Below, one piece after another: positions 42,301 to 54,300 of a DNA stretch of 64,000 nt; position 1 is the stretch's first letter; every line of letters starts with the position of its first letter. The DNA is taken from assembly GCF_037975245.1 (NCBI RefSeq), contig NC_092569.1:36066168-36130167 (forward strand), written 5' to 3'. The notes under the pieces are model-generated. The model saw only the letters and a list, made by a program, of their open reading frames with translations, did not search any database and was not told the DNA's origin. The DNA comes from Apostichopus japonicus. Its lineage: Eukaryota > Echinodermata > Holothuroidea > Aspidochirotida > Stichopodidae. Position numbers and translations under genes: made by a program.

Positions 42301-45300
42301 TATTTGTAAAGAGAATCGACAGAGAAGAAATTATACCGAATCAATAATCAAATCCTATCTCGTCAAATTGTTTTTTCTGTGAACTCATTGTTTTCTTCCG
42401 TTCGAGACATCTCCTGAAGAAGCGTAAATACGGCATCAAGATACCCCAGTACCTTTCTATCGCGAGTCCCGATATAGTTTTACTATCGGAGGAAGCGGGC
42501 TCGTCACAATATTACATGGTGGAGGAGCGGGGCATTCTTCAGGAACAAAAACGGAACTTTTCACAACTTTCGTTCGTTACGATCAATAACGAACAGAAGG
42601 ATTTTTTTGGCCCGAAGACCTAACGAGGAACACAACGTATGTTCACGACCTTGCCTAACATACACACTCTACGAGGGAAGTCAGCCTTCACTAGCCTAAG
42701 TTTGTACAACGGATGCCGGAACCACTGCAGATCTGTACACTAACGTTAATCAACCCAGCATGCAGTTCGCGTTTGAACATTCGCGCAACTAGTACTTAGA
42801 ATACTACAGCTCTAAACATCAGAACTGAACATTTTCGCGATCTAAGCCTAGACTCTACCCGATGTCAACGGCGAACGAATCTGCAGCATACGAGATGTAG
42901 GCCCACCTGCTACTACCCACCTGCTACTGCTACTACCTGCCGCTACTACTACTGCTAACCGAGGGGCTTCAGTCATCGTTTGCAGTTCCACTACCAGTTC
43001 TTAGTTAAACTTAAGGGTGAGTGAAATCATGCCAATTTGTATCCCAACCCCTATTTGAGATCAGAGTGTAACGATAAGTTATTTTAATCGTGTCCATGTA
43101 TTGCATATTTGTTATTTGTATTTAATTGCGGTCGATAGTGTGTTCAATTGAGTAGAGGCTCATGTTGTATACTCATAACTAGCCTAATTGTATGCGGCAT
43201 AATGTCCGTCAGTGAACAGGAAACTTCGACCTCTGTTAATGTTATGCAGAAACATAGGCCCACTGATTTTTTGCCATCACGATTTCAGGGCGATATAATT
43301 GATGCAGATTTAGCCGAAGCTCATTATTTGGGATTTGAAGATTATTTAGAGTTGCATAAATTGCCGTCCAAAACCCCTCCTGTAGAGGAAGAATTTAATG
43401 AAATAAGTCGCATATTTAAGCGAACACTTAAAGGCCAAGCCAGACTCTGGATTGAAAACAAAAGTTTTTCAACTATTGCTGATCTGCGCAAGCAATTCCT
43501 TGCTCGTTTCAGTCCAGGAACTTCTTCCTACGCTAAATCACAGGCATTTCATGCATTAAGCTATACGCCAGGTGATACAGCTCAAGCTCATTTGGCCAAA
43601 ATTTCAAAAGCTGCAGCACAATTAAGCTATGGCGAGGACCAAATTAGAGATAAATTGATCTCGACCCTGCCTTTGCAATGCCGCTCAGCAGTGTTAATGT
43701 CTGCATCACCAAAAGCAACAATTGCAGATTTGGTCATGAAAGTCCAATGTTATTTTGACTTACAAATCCAAAGTCAATCCCCAGCTTCTTCCGAATCATT
43801 TATGGCAATGCACGACAAAGCGTCTTCTGTTCAGACTCCAACTATTTCTGCATCTTCTGAGATACACGAGTTGTGTACCAAAATTCAGGAATTAGAAACC
43901 AAGTTTGATCAGTCACGTAGGTCAGAATCGCAAGACAATCCAAAAGATATGAGGCAAAGATATAGTTCTCGTGATTCTCGTGGTCCTAGGACAGGTCAGA
44001 ATAATAACAGGAGAAGGTTACCATATTTTAATCCTTCAATCACATGTTACTACTGCCAAAATCGAGGTCATTTTGCACAATATTGCCAAATTCGCCTTAG
44101 CCATGAAATAGAGGCTAAGGTAAGCAGAGTACCAACACAGAATTTTCAGTAGGGAGCACTTATGATTGCACTCATCATACAGTGACTCCAGACAAAGTAC
44201 CAAGTAAAGGAAGATCGAAACGTAAAGCAAATAATATTTGGAAGAATAGTAATATTCCTAGTTCTAGATATACAGGGAACGACCGTAATGTGGATATTCA
44301 ACTGGACACACGTAATTTTGTAAGAGGTACTTTACATGATGGTAAAGGAATTTCACTGTTGTTTGATAGTGGAGCGACACGCTCTATCATTTCTTCTTCT
44401 ACAGTGCAAAATTCAAAGTATTTATCCTCTATACAACCAGTCTCAGTTGATGTAGTAAACCTAAAGTTGGGTAATGGTCAGTTTATTCATGCGTATAGCA
44501 CGATAACATTTCAGGTCAAAATTCAAGGTCATGAATTTCAGCTTTCTGCTTTAATTGCTGCAAACCTGACAGGTATTGACTTAATATTAGGTAGTCCAAC
44601 TCTGAAGGAATTGAATGGATCTTTGGACTTTACCACAAATTGTTTTAGAATAAAACAAGCCAAAGTTTTCCTTAGGCCAGTGCAGAGATTTGTTCTTTAC
44701 CCAGGTCAGCAAAGATACATTACTATACAGGGACGTCTTCCATTATATGCACGAAATGCAGATGTGGTTATTAAACCGTTTCCTCTAATATCTCGTATGT
44801 GTCCTTCACGAATGTTAGTGAAAATGCATAAAGGTAGAACAAAGATTCTACTAAGGAACATGGGTAACCGGAAATTTTTTCTGAATCCTTCTCGCACAGT
44901 GGCTCATTTAAATTTAGCAGATATCATTACTGTCACAGAAGACATACCTACTGAATCTCTAGATTTTCTAAATGTCATGGGAGACATCGAAAAACCGTCT
45001 CTTTTTCGAACCAATTCAGACTCCAAAGAGAATCGTGATGAAATTACACGATATAATTTACATCGTTATCCACATTTGACAGACGATGATCCCCTGGTTT
45101 CCAAATCCGAACAAGAAATCATGAGAGATAACATTAATTTGGAACAAAGTATTCTGAATGCTTCAGAAACAGAAAGCATTTATGAATTTCTAGACTCGCA
45201 TAGAGATGCATTTTCTCTTTATGGTGAATTATCTCACTGTCCAAATTATGAGGCTGATATTACGCTTACTAATGATGAGCCATTTTACATACGTCCCTAT

Positions 45301-48300
45301 AGACTTTCAGATGAGGACAAAGTCATTGTCGCCAGTGAGCTTGACAAATTAGTGCGATTAGGCATCTTAGCGGTAGGACATCAGTCTTATACCTCACCGG
45401 TTTTCCTCATTCCAAAGAAGGGAACAAAAGACAAAAGGGTTGTCACAGATTTTCGCTACTTGAACAGTAGAATAAAACGTCTCAATCACCCATTTCCATT
45501 ACTGAATGAGACTATCCGTACCATAGGGTACTCTGGAGCCAAAATTTTGGGTGTTCTTGATTTAAAGTCTGCATTCTTCTGTCTGCCACTTAGTGTTCAT
45601 GCACAACAGTATACAGGTATTGCTTCATTTCATGGAGGAAAGCATTATTATTATAAACGCTTACCACAGGGATTGAATTTATCTCCAGCGATCTTTCAGT
45701 CGCAAATTAATGATATTTTGGCAACGATCCCAAATTCAGATAAGTTCTGTATTGCTCATCATGACGATATCATTGTGTACAGTGCAGACAAACAATCTCA
45801 CAAACAACACCTAAAGGCAATTTTTAAGGTTTTAATGGACAACGGATTGAAAATCTCTCCGAAAAAGTGTAGCATTTTTCAAAATTCAGTCCGATATATG
45901 GGACATTTGCTCTCAATAACCCCAGAAGGTGAGGCTTGTATCCAACCTTTACATGACAGATGTGCAGCAATCAGGAACACACCGAAACCACACAATGTTA
46001 AGTCAGTAAGACGATTTGTAGGTGCAGTTAATTATGTGGCTTCGTTTTTCCCAAATATTCAAGCACTATTGAGACCATTACATCATTTGAGTCGTAAGAG
46101 AAAGGTATTTAAATGGACAGAGGAACATCAAAGTGCATTTCAAAAGATTAAAGAGTTGTTGTATAATCCACCTATATTGCATATGCCACAGAAATATGGT
46201 CGTTTTGTATTATATAGCGACACATCACGAGTAGCAACAGGATCATACCTGACACAGAGAGTTAACGGCAAAGAGAATATTATTGCATATTACTCTAAGA
46301 TAATACCACCAGCATGTCAGAGGTATAGTGTAACTGAATTAGAAATGATGGGTCTATTTATTAATGTGACAGCATTCAAACATTTATTGCAAAATGTAGA
46401 ATTTGAGGCATATGTTGATCACTCAGCCATTGTTGAATTGTTTAAGTCAAAACAAGAACCAGCAACTTCACGCTTACGTAAGCTTCTGTTCAAGTTGTCA
46501 GAATATACATTTCAGGTTGGTTATAAGAAAGGCTCAGAATTGGTTTTGGCAGATTATTTGTCTAGAGCACCACAGGAATTTCACTCTGAAATAGATCAGG
46601 TTGCTCAAGAGGTCAATTCTGGTGAGGATTTTTCAACTCCACCTAAGGAGACATTTAATCCAATCATGACAAGGTCAATGGCAAGGTCAATGGGAGTCAA
46701 GGTTCCAGATTTATTTCCAAATAAAGTCACTAAGGAGTCCATGCAGGATTCCCCAGCTAAAGAATCAACAAATAGAGTTGAAAGGACATCCATTCCTAAG
46801 GCAACACATTCTAATGAGCATGTTACACAGAGACCACAATCTGAGTCACAGAAGACGACTACACCAGTTATTTCTACTGACAAGAGAGAAACATATATTC
46901 AAAGGCCTACTATTTCTATGCCTAGTGAAAATAGACATACATTTAGTCCTGATGTATTAGTTGTGCCAAATTTTACAAGTGTTTCTCAACCTACAGAGCC
47001 AAGATTAGTGGATCAGAGTAGACATAGAGTGCAAGAGGTAATCAGAGAACCACCACCAGAATTATTTTCTCAGCCGAAGCCAGTCATAACAAACATTGAT
47101 CATTTGGTTACAGGGCACATTCCAAAACAAAAGGAATTGAATAAAGTCATGAAGGCAATTCAAGGAAAGCTGATCAAAAACTATGATCTGCCATTTGATG
47201 TAAAAGAGTTGCAAATTCAACAACAAACTTGTCCTTACTACAAACCAATTTATGATTTTCTTGCACATGATATTATTCCAAGTAATGCTAAGCATGCTAG
47301 AACTGTTCGTTCTCAAGCAGAGGATTATTTGTTATGTAATAGTTTGTTATTCAGGATATTTTTGCATGAGACTAATGATGCTAAGATGACTCTTCAGTTA
47401 GTCATACCTGAGACTATGGTAGAACAAATAATATCTCGATATCACGATGACTTGTTAAGTAATCATCAGGGTGTAATGCGTACATATTTGACCATTAGAC
47501 AGCATTTCTATCTGCGTAATATGTTTCAACGCATCAGTAATTATATTCAGGCATGTCTCCGTTGTCAAGAATTCCGTAAGAAACCGGACAAATTGAGACA
47601 ATATCATGCTCGCATTCCTGATTCTTATCGTCCTTTTGACAGACTTAGTCTGGATTTCAAGACTATGCCCACAACGGCTACAGGATTTAAACATTTGATG
47701 GTTGTTTGTGATGAGATCACTAGATTTGTTGTATGTGTTTCTCTTAAGACTCTTGATGCTGAAACAATATGTGAAGCATTATTGCAGAGGGTAGTCACAA
47801 CCTTTGGTCCACCGTCTTGTATCATAAGTGATGCGGCAGCTTCTCTTACGGGAAAATTAGTGGAGCTCTTAAGTAAAGCTTTAGGCATTGAACAAAAGTT
47901 CATCAGTGTAAGCAATCATGGAAGCTTACAGGTTGAGAGACACATTCAGACTCTTTCAAATTTCCTAAAAGTGAACTTAAATCAGTTTGGTACGGATTGG
48001 GTACGATTTGTCCCAACATCAGCCTATGCATATAACACATTTTCCTCTCCTCAGTTAGGTAGCTATAGCCCATTTGAACTTGCATTTGGACGTAAGCCAC
48101 CAAATCTTACAAATTTATCGTTCAATCCAATGGCAGGATTATCACAATCTCATGGAGAATATGCTGCATTGTTAAAGAAACGATTTGATCATTTGTCTAG
48201 GGTAATGTTAGTCTTACAAAAGAAGCAACAAGATGCTCAAAATGTTAAGATAAGTGCAAAACTGGACAAAGGTGCAATTTATTCAATAGGTCAATTAGTG

Positions 48301-51300
48301 TATCTATATAAGCCAACGTCTTCCTCCTTGACTGCGAACTCTCGCAAAATTGCTGCTGAATGGTGTGGACCACTAGTGATCCATCAAGTTTTAGATAGGA
48401 CTCATTATTTGTTGGCCACTCTCAAAGGAGAAATTCTTAGTGATGTATTCAATTATAACAGGCTTAAACCATGTTTTGTAAGAGCATCTTCTGAAACTAA
48501 GAATATAACAAACATTCAGAAATTGCGTCAGGTCTTGAAAACAAAGGGTTCATCAAGTGAAAAGGTTGCACGAATGCGAAATGTTTTGAGTAGTAACACT
48601 TCTAATGCAGAAAATGTCAATGTCATGCAAGATGCACATATTGAGTTTCATGATGAGTTTGGTAACATTTTGCCAGGGGTAACTTCAGATCACATCATGT
48701 GTCTTATGACCACTAAGCCAATGAATGTTGCATCCTTCTTAGAGAATAGAGCACATAATGAAGGATTAGCACTTCCATATCCTTCCATGAAAGATAGCAT
48801 ATTAAGGCAAAAGAAAGTTTTTGCAAATGCTCCACAAGGAGACATGAAAGTCCAACGTGCTAGATACAAATTGGGTGAATTACAGGTTCTGGTCACCTAT
48901 CAGACACCATGTTTTCCAACAGGCTTTAAGAGTCATGATTTTTGGTGGAATGTAGGAAAATATTCCAACACAGGGGAAATAATGAATTTTCTCCATGAAA
49001 AGGGATTGAACATTACAGGCAATCCAGGCAGGATGTTGCAAACGTTATATGGTTAGAATGTATAACTGCATATTGCTTTAAGTTCAGATGAACAGGTGTT
49101 TTACCCACGATTGTATGAATGGAATGCGTTATGGCAATTACCTGCATACCTATTAAGTGGAAGTCATTTTACTATATGGTGTAACAATATAAGCTTTATT
49201 GTTAAAACCACCACCAAGTGACCTAGTTTCATCTTTTATAACAAATGTGTGATGAGTATACCTTATTTCTCCTTATGAATTCGTTCAAACGTTTACCCGG
49301 CAATTAGAACATATCCGGAATATTAGCAACATGGGTTTTCATATATTGAGAAATATTTTAAGGATATTTACATTGCATCATTTATGTTATATATTGAAGG
49401 CTATTTAGAGACAGCATTGGTGATATGCAACTTTTGCTTACAGCAACAGTTATCGAAGCAAATAAAAGTATGGATCTTTTGAGGAAGTTATGTATATATT
49501 TTCTTTTCCTCAATTATTCATGCAAAAGTAAATTTCTTCACTGATGAAGCAAGAAGTTTAAAAGAACAAGATGTTAAGTATATAATATGTAAATTTGAAG
49601 AAAGATTTGTTGATGTCATAGTCTATGGGGTCTCTTTTTATGGTATCGAATATCTAGTACTTTGGTACTTTACTAGAATCATTTCGGAGTGCATACCTAG
49701 GGTCACCATGCTATCGAGTCACATTTTCTTGATTTTCTTGAAGTGGATGTATATGATTTACAGGGTTTCAAAGCAGTTTTGAAACTATGCCTTCATTAAA
49801 GAGGAGGTTTTGTAAATGAGTTTGTAATATTTTAAGGTTCTTTTTGTAAAATACGATTTTTTTTATGGAACGCTGAGGTGTTCTGTTCAGTTAAAAGATA
49901 ACTAAGTCAAGTATTCTCTGATCTCTCCCCAAATCACGGCATGATTTCACTTTTGATATAAATGTATTATTGATGTATGAAATGCATAAATGTATTTTGT
50001 AAGAGATAATGCATATTTCTGCTGTGTCATGTAACTTTAAGATATCTTAATGATATTTTTTTTTAGATTACATCATATGATGTCATCAATATTGAAGAGG
50101 TACACAAAAAATTTTCATGGAGATAGTGTCAATGTATATAACATATGATCATTTTAATAATTCGTAACCAAGATGTTACCCTTTGAGATATATGAAGACC
50201 ATTTATTGAAGTCAATGAATATTAGTGAATGTGCTTACAGTACTCTACCTTCTTGAAATTATGATAAGTTAAAGCAGTATGATGTTAAAATTTTGGAGTA
50301 TCCAAAAATTTTAAAAGATTGAGGGGGATGTTATGAAATAGTGATACCATCTCTTTGATGTTACCGAAAAACTCCATCGAGACACCTTACAGGCCTCTTA
50401 TGTATTTATCTAGGTCATGGATTCAGTTTTCCCACGAGAAGTTTTTAACTATCTTATTGAATCTTGGTACAGGGCCTTTTCCCAAAATAGATTCCATTAT
50501 GTCTGTGGAACATTCGAGAAGGTTCTCTCACGTGGTATGGAAGTTTCCATAAGAAAGGGGATGGACTTCCAAACTCCCAACCAATCAGGGCAGATCAGTG
50601 CCAGCGCACTTATTTTTATATCGTTAAGTTAATACAGGATGGTCAGGTTATTGGCTGCCTACTGATTATGCGCAGTGGGATTTTTATGGAAGTAAGGTTT
50701 AAAAGAAAAAGGAGGTCAGAAATTTATCACTCCGTCAGAAAGTTTATGACTTGATCAGCAAATTTATCACTCCGTCAGCGCTCCGTGATCAGTTCGTTGC
50801 TTCGTCACCATTTCATCACTCTTTCTAATTGTTTAATTGACGGAGTCAAGTCAAGTCAAATCATTGTAATTTAGTTTTATTTGTAAAGAGAATCGACAGA
50901 GAAGAAATTATACCGAATCAATAATCAAATCCTATCTCGTCAAATTGTTTTTTCTGTGAACTCATTGTTTTCTTCCGTTCGAGACATCTCCTGAAGAAGC
51001 GTAAATACGGCATCAAGATACCCCAGTACCTTTCTATCGCGAGTCCCGATATAGTTTTACTATCGGAGGAAGCGGGCTCGTCACAATATTACAATATAGT
51101 AATGGAAAAAACAGGAGATGAACAAATATTTATTTGGAAACTTCAAGATCAGATCAGCTCTTTATCTTCACGAAGTACTGTAATGCGTACACCAACTTCA
51201 CCAGAGTCATGCGGCCTGTGTCTGTTTCATAATTCAATTATTTATCACATACCCGGTAGGGTACTACTATGGCAACATATGCGTATGGAACGCTAAAAGA

Positions 51301-54300
51301 GTTTTTCGATAGGTACAACTTTTTTACATTACTAAATTATATGATATATCAGATTTTAGTTCAACAAAAAGTACTCTATTTTTGGCTTTCAGAACGTCTC
51401 ACGAATCCACTGGGATGGACTCATGCACCACCTGGGGGTTCATGCACCCCAGTTAGGGAACCCCTGGTTAAGGGTATAGTTACATGAGTTATTAAATCCT
51501 GTCAGCATTACAGACTCACCTTTCTCTTGTTAACATTGCAAAGAATGAAATTAAACTCAACTGATTGAAAGTTACCAAGAACTAATATTAACCTTAATTT
51601 AAGCTTTCAGGTTTGTAAACTAATGTTTCAAGTGCTTTGAGCAATAGCTTCACTTTTCATAGTGTGTTAAAAAGCTTACCCCGATAACAACATCTGGTCT
51701 CCTGATTGGCTGAGCAGTCGCCCCTTGATCTCCTCTGCCCTGCTTGGGGTTGTTCATCACTCGAAATGACAGACGCCCTCCATAAGAATTCAACTGACAA
51801 TGAAAAAAATAATTTGGGAAGAATAATCAATTTACAAGAGATTAAATTACTCTCTAACAGGAATCACAAACAACATTACTTCACAATAATTATTTATTTG
51901 TCTGTAACTAATTTGGACAAGAAGCCATACAGCACTTTAACTGGAATCAATTAGTTTGGTCCAGTCTCTGGGCAGTCAGAAGGGTGGCTTGCTTTGAAAA
52001 GTACAAGGTACATCTGTTGTGGAAGCTGGATTGTAACATTAAGCAACAACTATCGCTTAGAATGGGATTCAAAATGACACCAAACTATGTCAAAGTCTTT
52101 AATATGCATTTGTTGAAACAGAAACTCACCATATTATAATGTACAAGTAAATGAACAAGGGAAAAGCGACTGTCAAAATATAAACAATGCCAAGAGCAAA
52201 GACATTTAAGGCTAGATGGTGATTCAACCTGTGACCTCTCTGATACAAGCTCTACCAACTGAGCTGTCAATTAGCCCTTTGTTGGTGGCGAACCCTATAC
52301 AGACATTTCTTTGCTGGGGGCGCCAGTCAAAGGCCAAGGTATCCTGCACCGTGTAACCGCGGGGATCACGCCTTGGTTACATTCTATGCAACCCAAAGAT
52401 CAGCAGGGAAGGTGATCTCAAGGGAAATTCTAAATTTTTAGTGTAATTATGCAAGTTAATGAACAATGGAAAACTGACTGGGTTGGAGATGGCATTATCA
52501 GTCTTTAAATTTGTCTAAACCCTAAAACCCTATCTGTAACTATAAACCTTAAAAAAACCATGCAAAGACAATCAACACTAAATGTGTCCATGGTTACCTG
52601 ATTTCCAAAAAAGTTTGATGGTGGGATCCAATAAATGGCCTCTGTCGGTTGGTCTCCTTCACCGTTCACATATACATTGACCAATCCACCACTGTACCTG
52701 ATTAGAGGGTTGGCCAAGTTGGTCACCTGCCACTCCTCCCTAAATGCAATCTGAAAATTTATCAAAAAGAGGTTTTAATTTAAAACCAATCAATAACAAA
52801 GGGCTTAGAATGTTCTTCACTCGTATTGAGTTTTCATTCCAAAAAGGAGTGAAATATCAGTTACAAATTTCAAAACTGAATGGAGAATATAAATAGCTTT
52901 ACACTCTTTTCATAAGTATAGCTGAAGTATTGTGACTCACCGGTTGTCTGCTTCTGGTATAACTCTTACAGTCGTCTGTGACACCGAAACAGAAGCAGGA
53001 TAAACAACCCTGTTTGTTTCCCTCACTAAGGTCAAAGGTACCTATGGGACATTGGTCACACTGTTCCCCAATCACATTATCCTGAAAACCAAAGAAAAAA
53101 AGTGTGGATTAAACATGTACAAAAGAATCAAATATGAGAATATAACATGAATAATTATAATCACTAAAATCATTGTGTTTATTCTTAAATTTTTTTTGGG
53201 CTGCCTGGACATAGCAAAGGTTTTAGCCAAAAGTAACACATGATTTCACAATGGTATTAATGCAAAGTTGACCAAAGTAGAATTTTGTCAGTATGCTACC
53301 TGATTCAAATCATAGAAATAGGTTCCTTAATAGTCTAAAGAAGAGACAAGAAAGAATAAACAAAATGAATTAAAGATGAAAGTGTCGTCCTAGCCGACCA
53401 CTTTTGTTTGGCAAACTGGAGGAGATTACAGCTGTATTTCTGGGCTGTTACTCTTGCAAACTTGGGAGGAATACAATCAGACTCTAGAGATGAGATACAT
53501 ATCTTTAAAGGTCAAATATTTAAGGGTCAGTTGACCTTCCAAGCCAATCAATTATTGTTTCTGGTGACCATATTTACTGTCCGAACAAACCTCAATTTCA
53601 GGTACAGTTTCCGTCCAATAGATGCAGGCAGGGAGAATTCCTTAAAAGAAGCACTGTAAGTATTCAAGAGATACTGTTGGTATTAAACACAAGTGTTTTT
53701 GATTTTTACACAAAGAAGAGTGAAATATTACCTTGCAGAGACACTGAGCTGTAACTTGGTCACATATTTGAGAGAGAGTTCCTGCAGATTCACAATCACA
53801 TTTCAGACAGAGAGGATACTGATAGTAGCCAGGCAGACATTGGTCACAACGACGTCCACCGACATTAGGCTTACATCTGAAAACAGGGCAAAGAGGAAAC
53901 TGATAGAAGATGGATCAAAATATGGGATTTTATGTGGACACAATTGTTATGCTTTTGTAAAAACTGGTAGCTTAGATGTTCAGAAAACAATAGTGCTAAT
54001 CACCAGGGTAGAGTACACCAGACCACCTCACTCCCCCCTCCCCCCCCAATTTGGGTGATGCATGGAGGCTTGGAATGAGCCTCCCTTTTGTTTGAAAGTA
54101 TTTTTGTGGTTCATTCTGATTGAAAGAAAGAGATGTAGAAGGAGATTATATTTAAATATGATTAAACAAGGACGTAGGACGTGTGTTTGAATTTATAACA
54201 GATTCTAGAAGCTCTCAGATCAATATCAATAAAACAACATGAAGGCCTTCACTTACCTGCACTGACCACTGACTGGGTCACACTCCTCGGATCCTAAGTT

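Larger units (their letters stand above)
41752..51093 (+). mobile_element. complete Ty3/Gypsy LTR retrotransposon
   Basis: Two 765-bp LTRs that appear identical flank gag (43202-44152) and pol (44119-49056). Domain order in pol is protease, RT, RNase H, integrase, which defines Ty3/Gypsy (Metaviridae) rather than Copia. Termini are tg...ca. A 4-bp atat (or 5-bp aatat, one base being shared with the LTR end) flanks it. It is antisense to the laminin gene, in the W13-W14 intron. No env-like frame. Long 3' non-coding part. Confidence 0.97.
41600..51466. mobile_element. hAT-like non-autonomous element, split by the Gypsy insertion
   Basis: Ends are imperfect inverted repeats: left cagggtttccctaact, right (reversed) caggggttccctaact. 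They are flanked by 8-bp near-identical direct repeats gtttaggg (41592-41599) and gttaaggg (51467-51474). Eight-bp duplications and CAGGG termini are hAT traits. Without the Gypsy element it would be about 520 bp and has no transposase. Confidence 0.78.

Noticed and set aside
48102-48300. env-like third gene in the Gypsy element
   Set aside because: No frame after pol is long enough, and no signal or membrane segment is seen between 49057 and 50328.
52249-52265. tRNA gene on the minus strand
   Set aside because: Box A and B are present but no full acceptor, anticodon and T stems can be closed; SINE head is the better reading.
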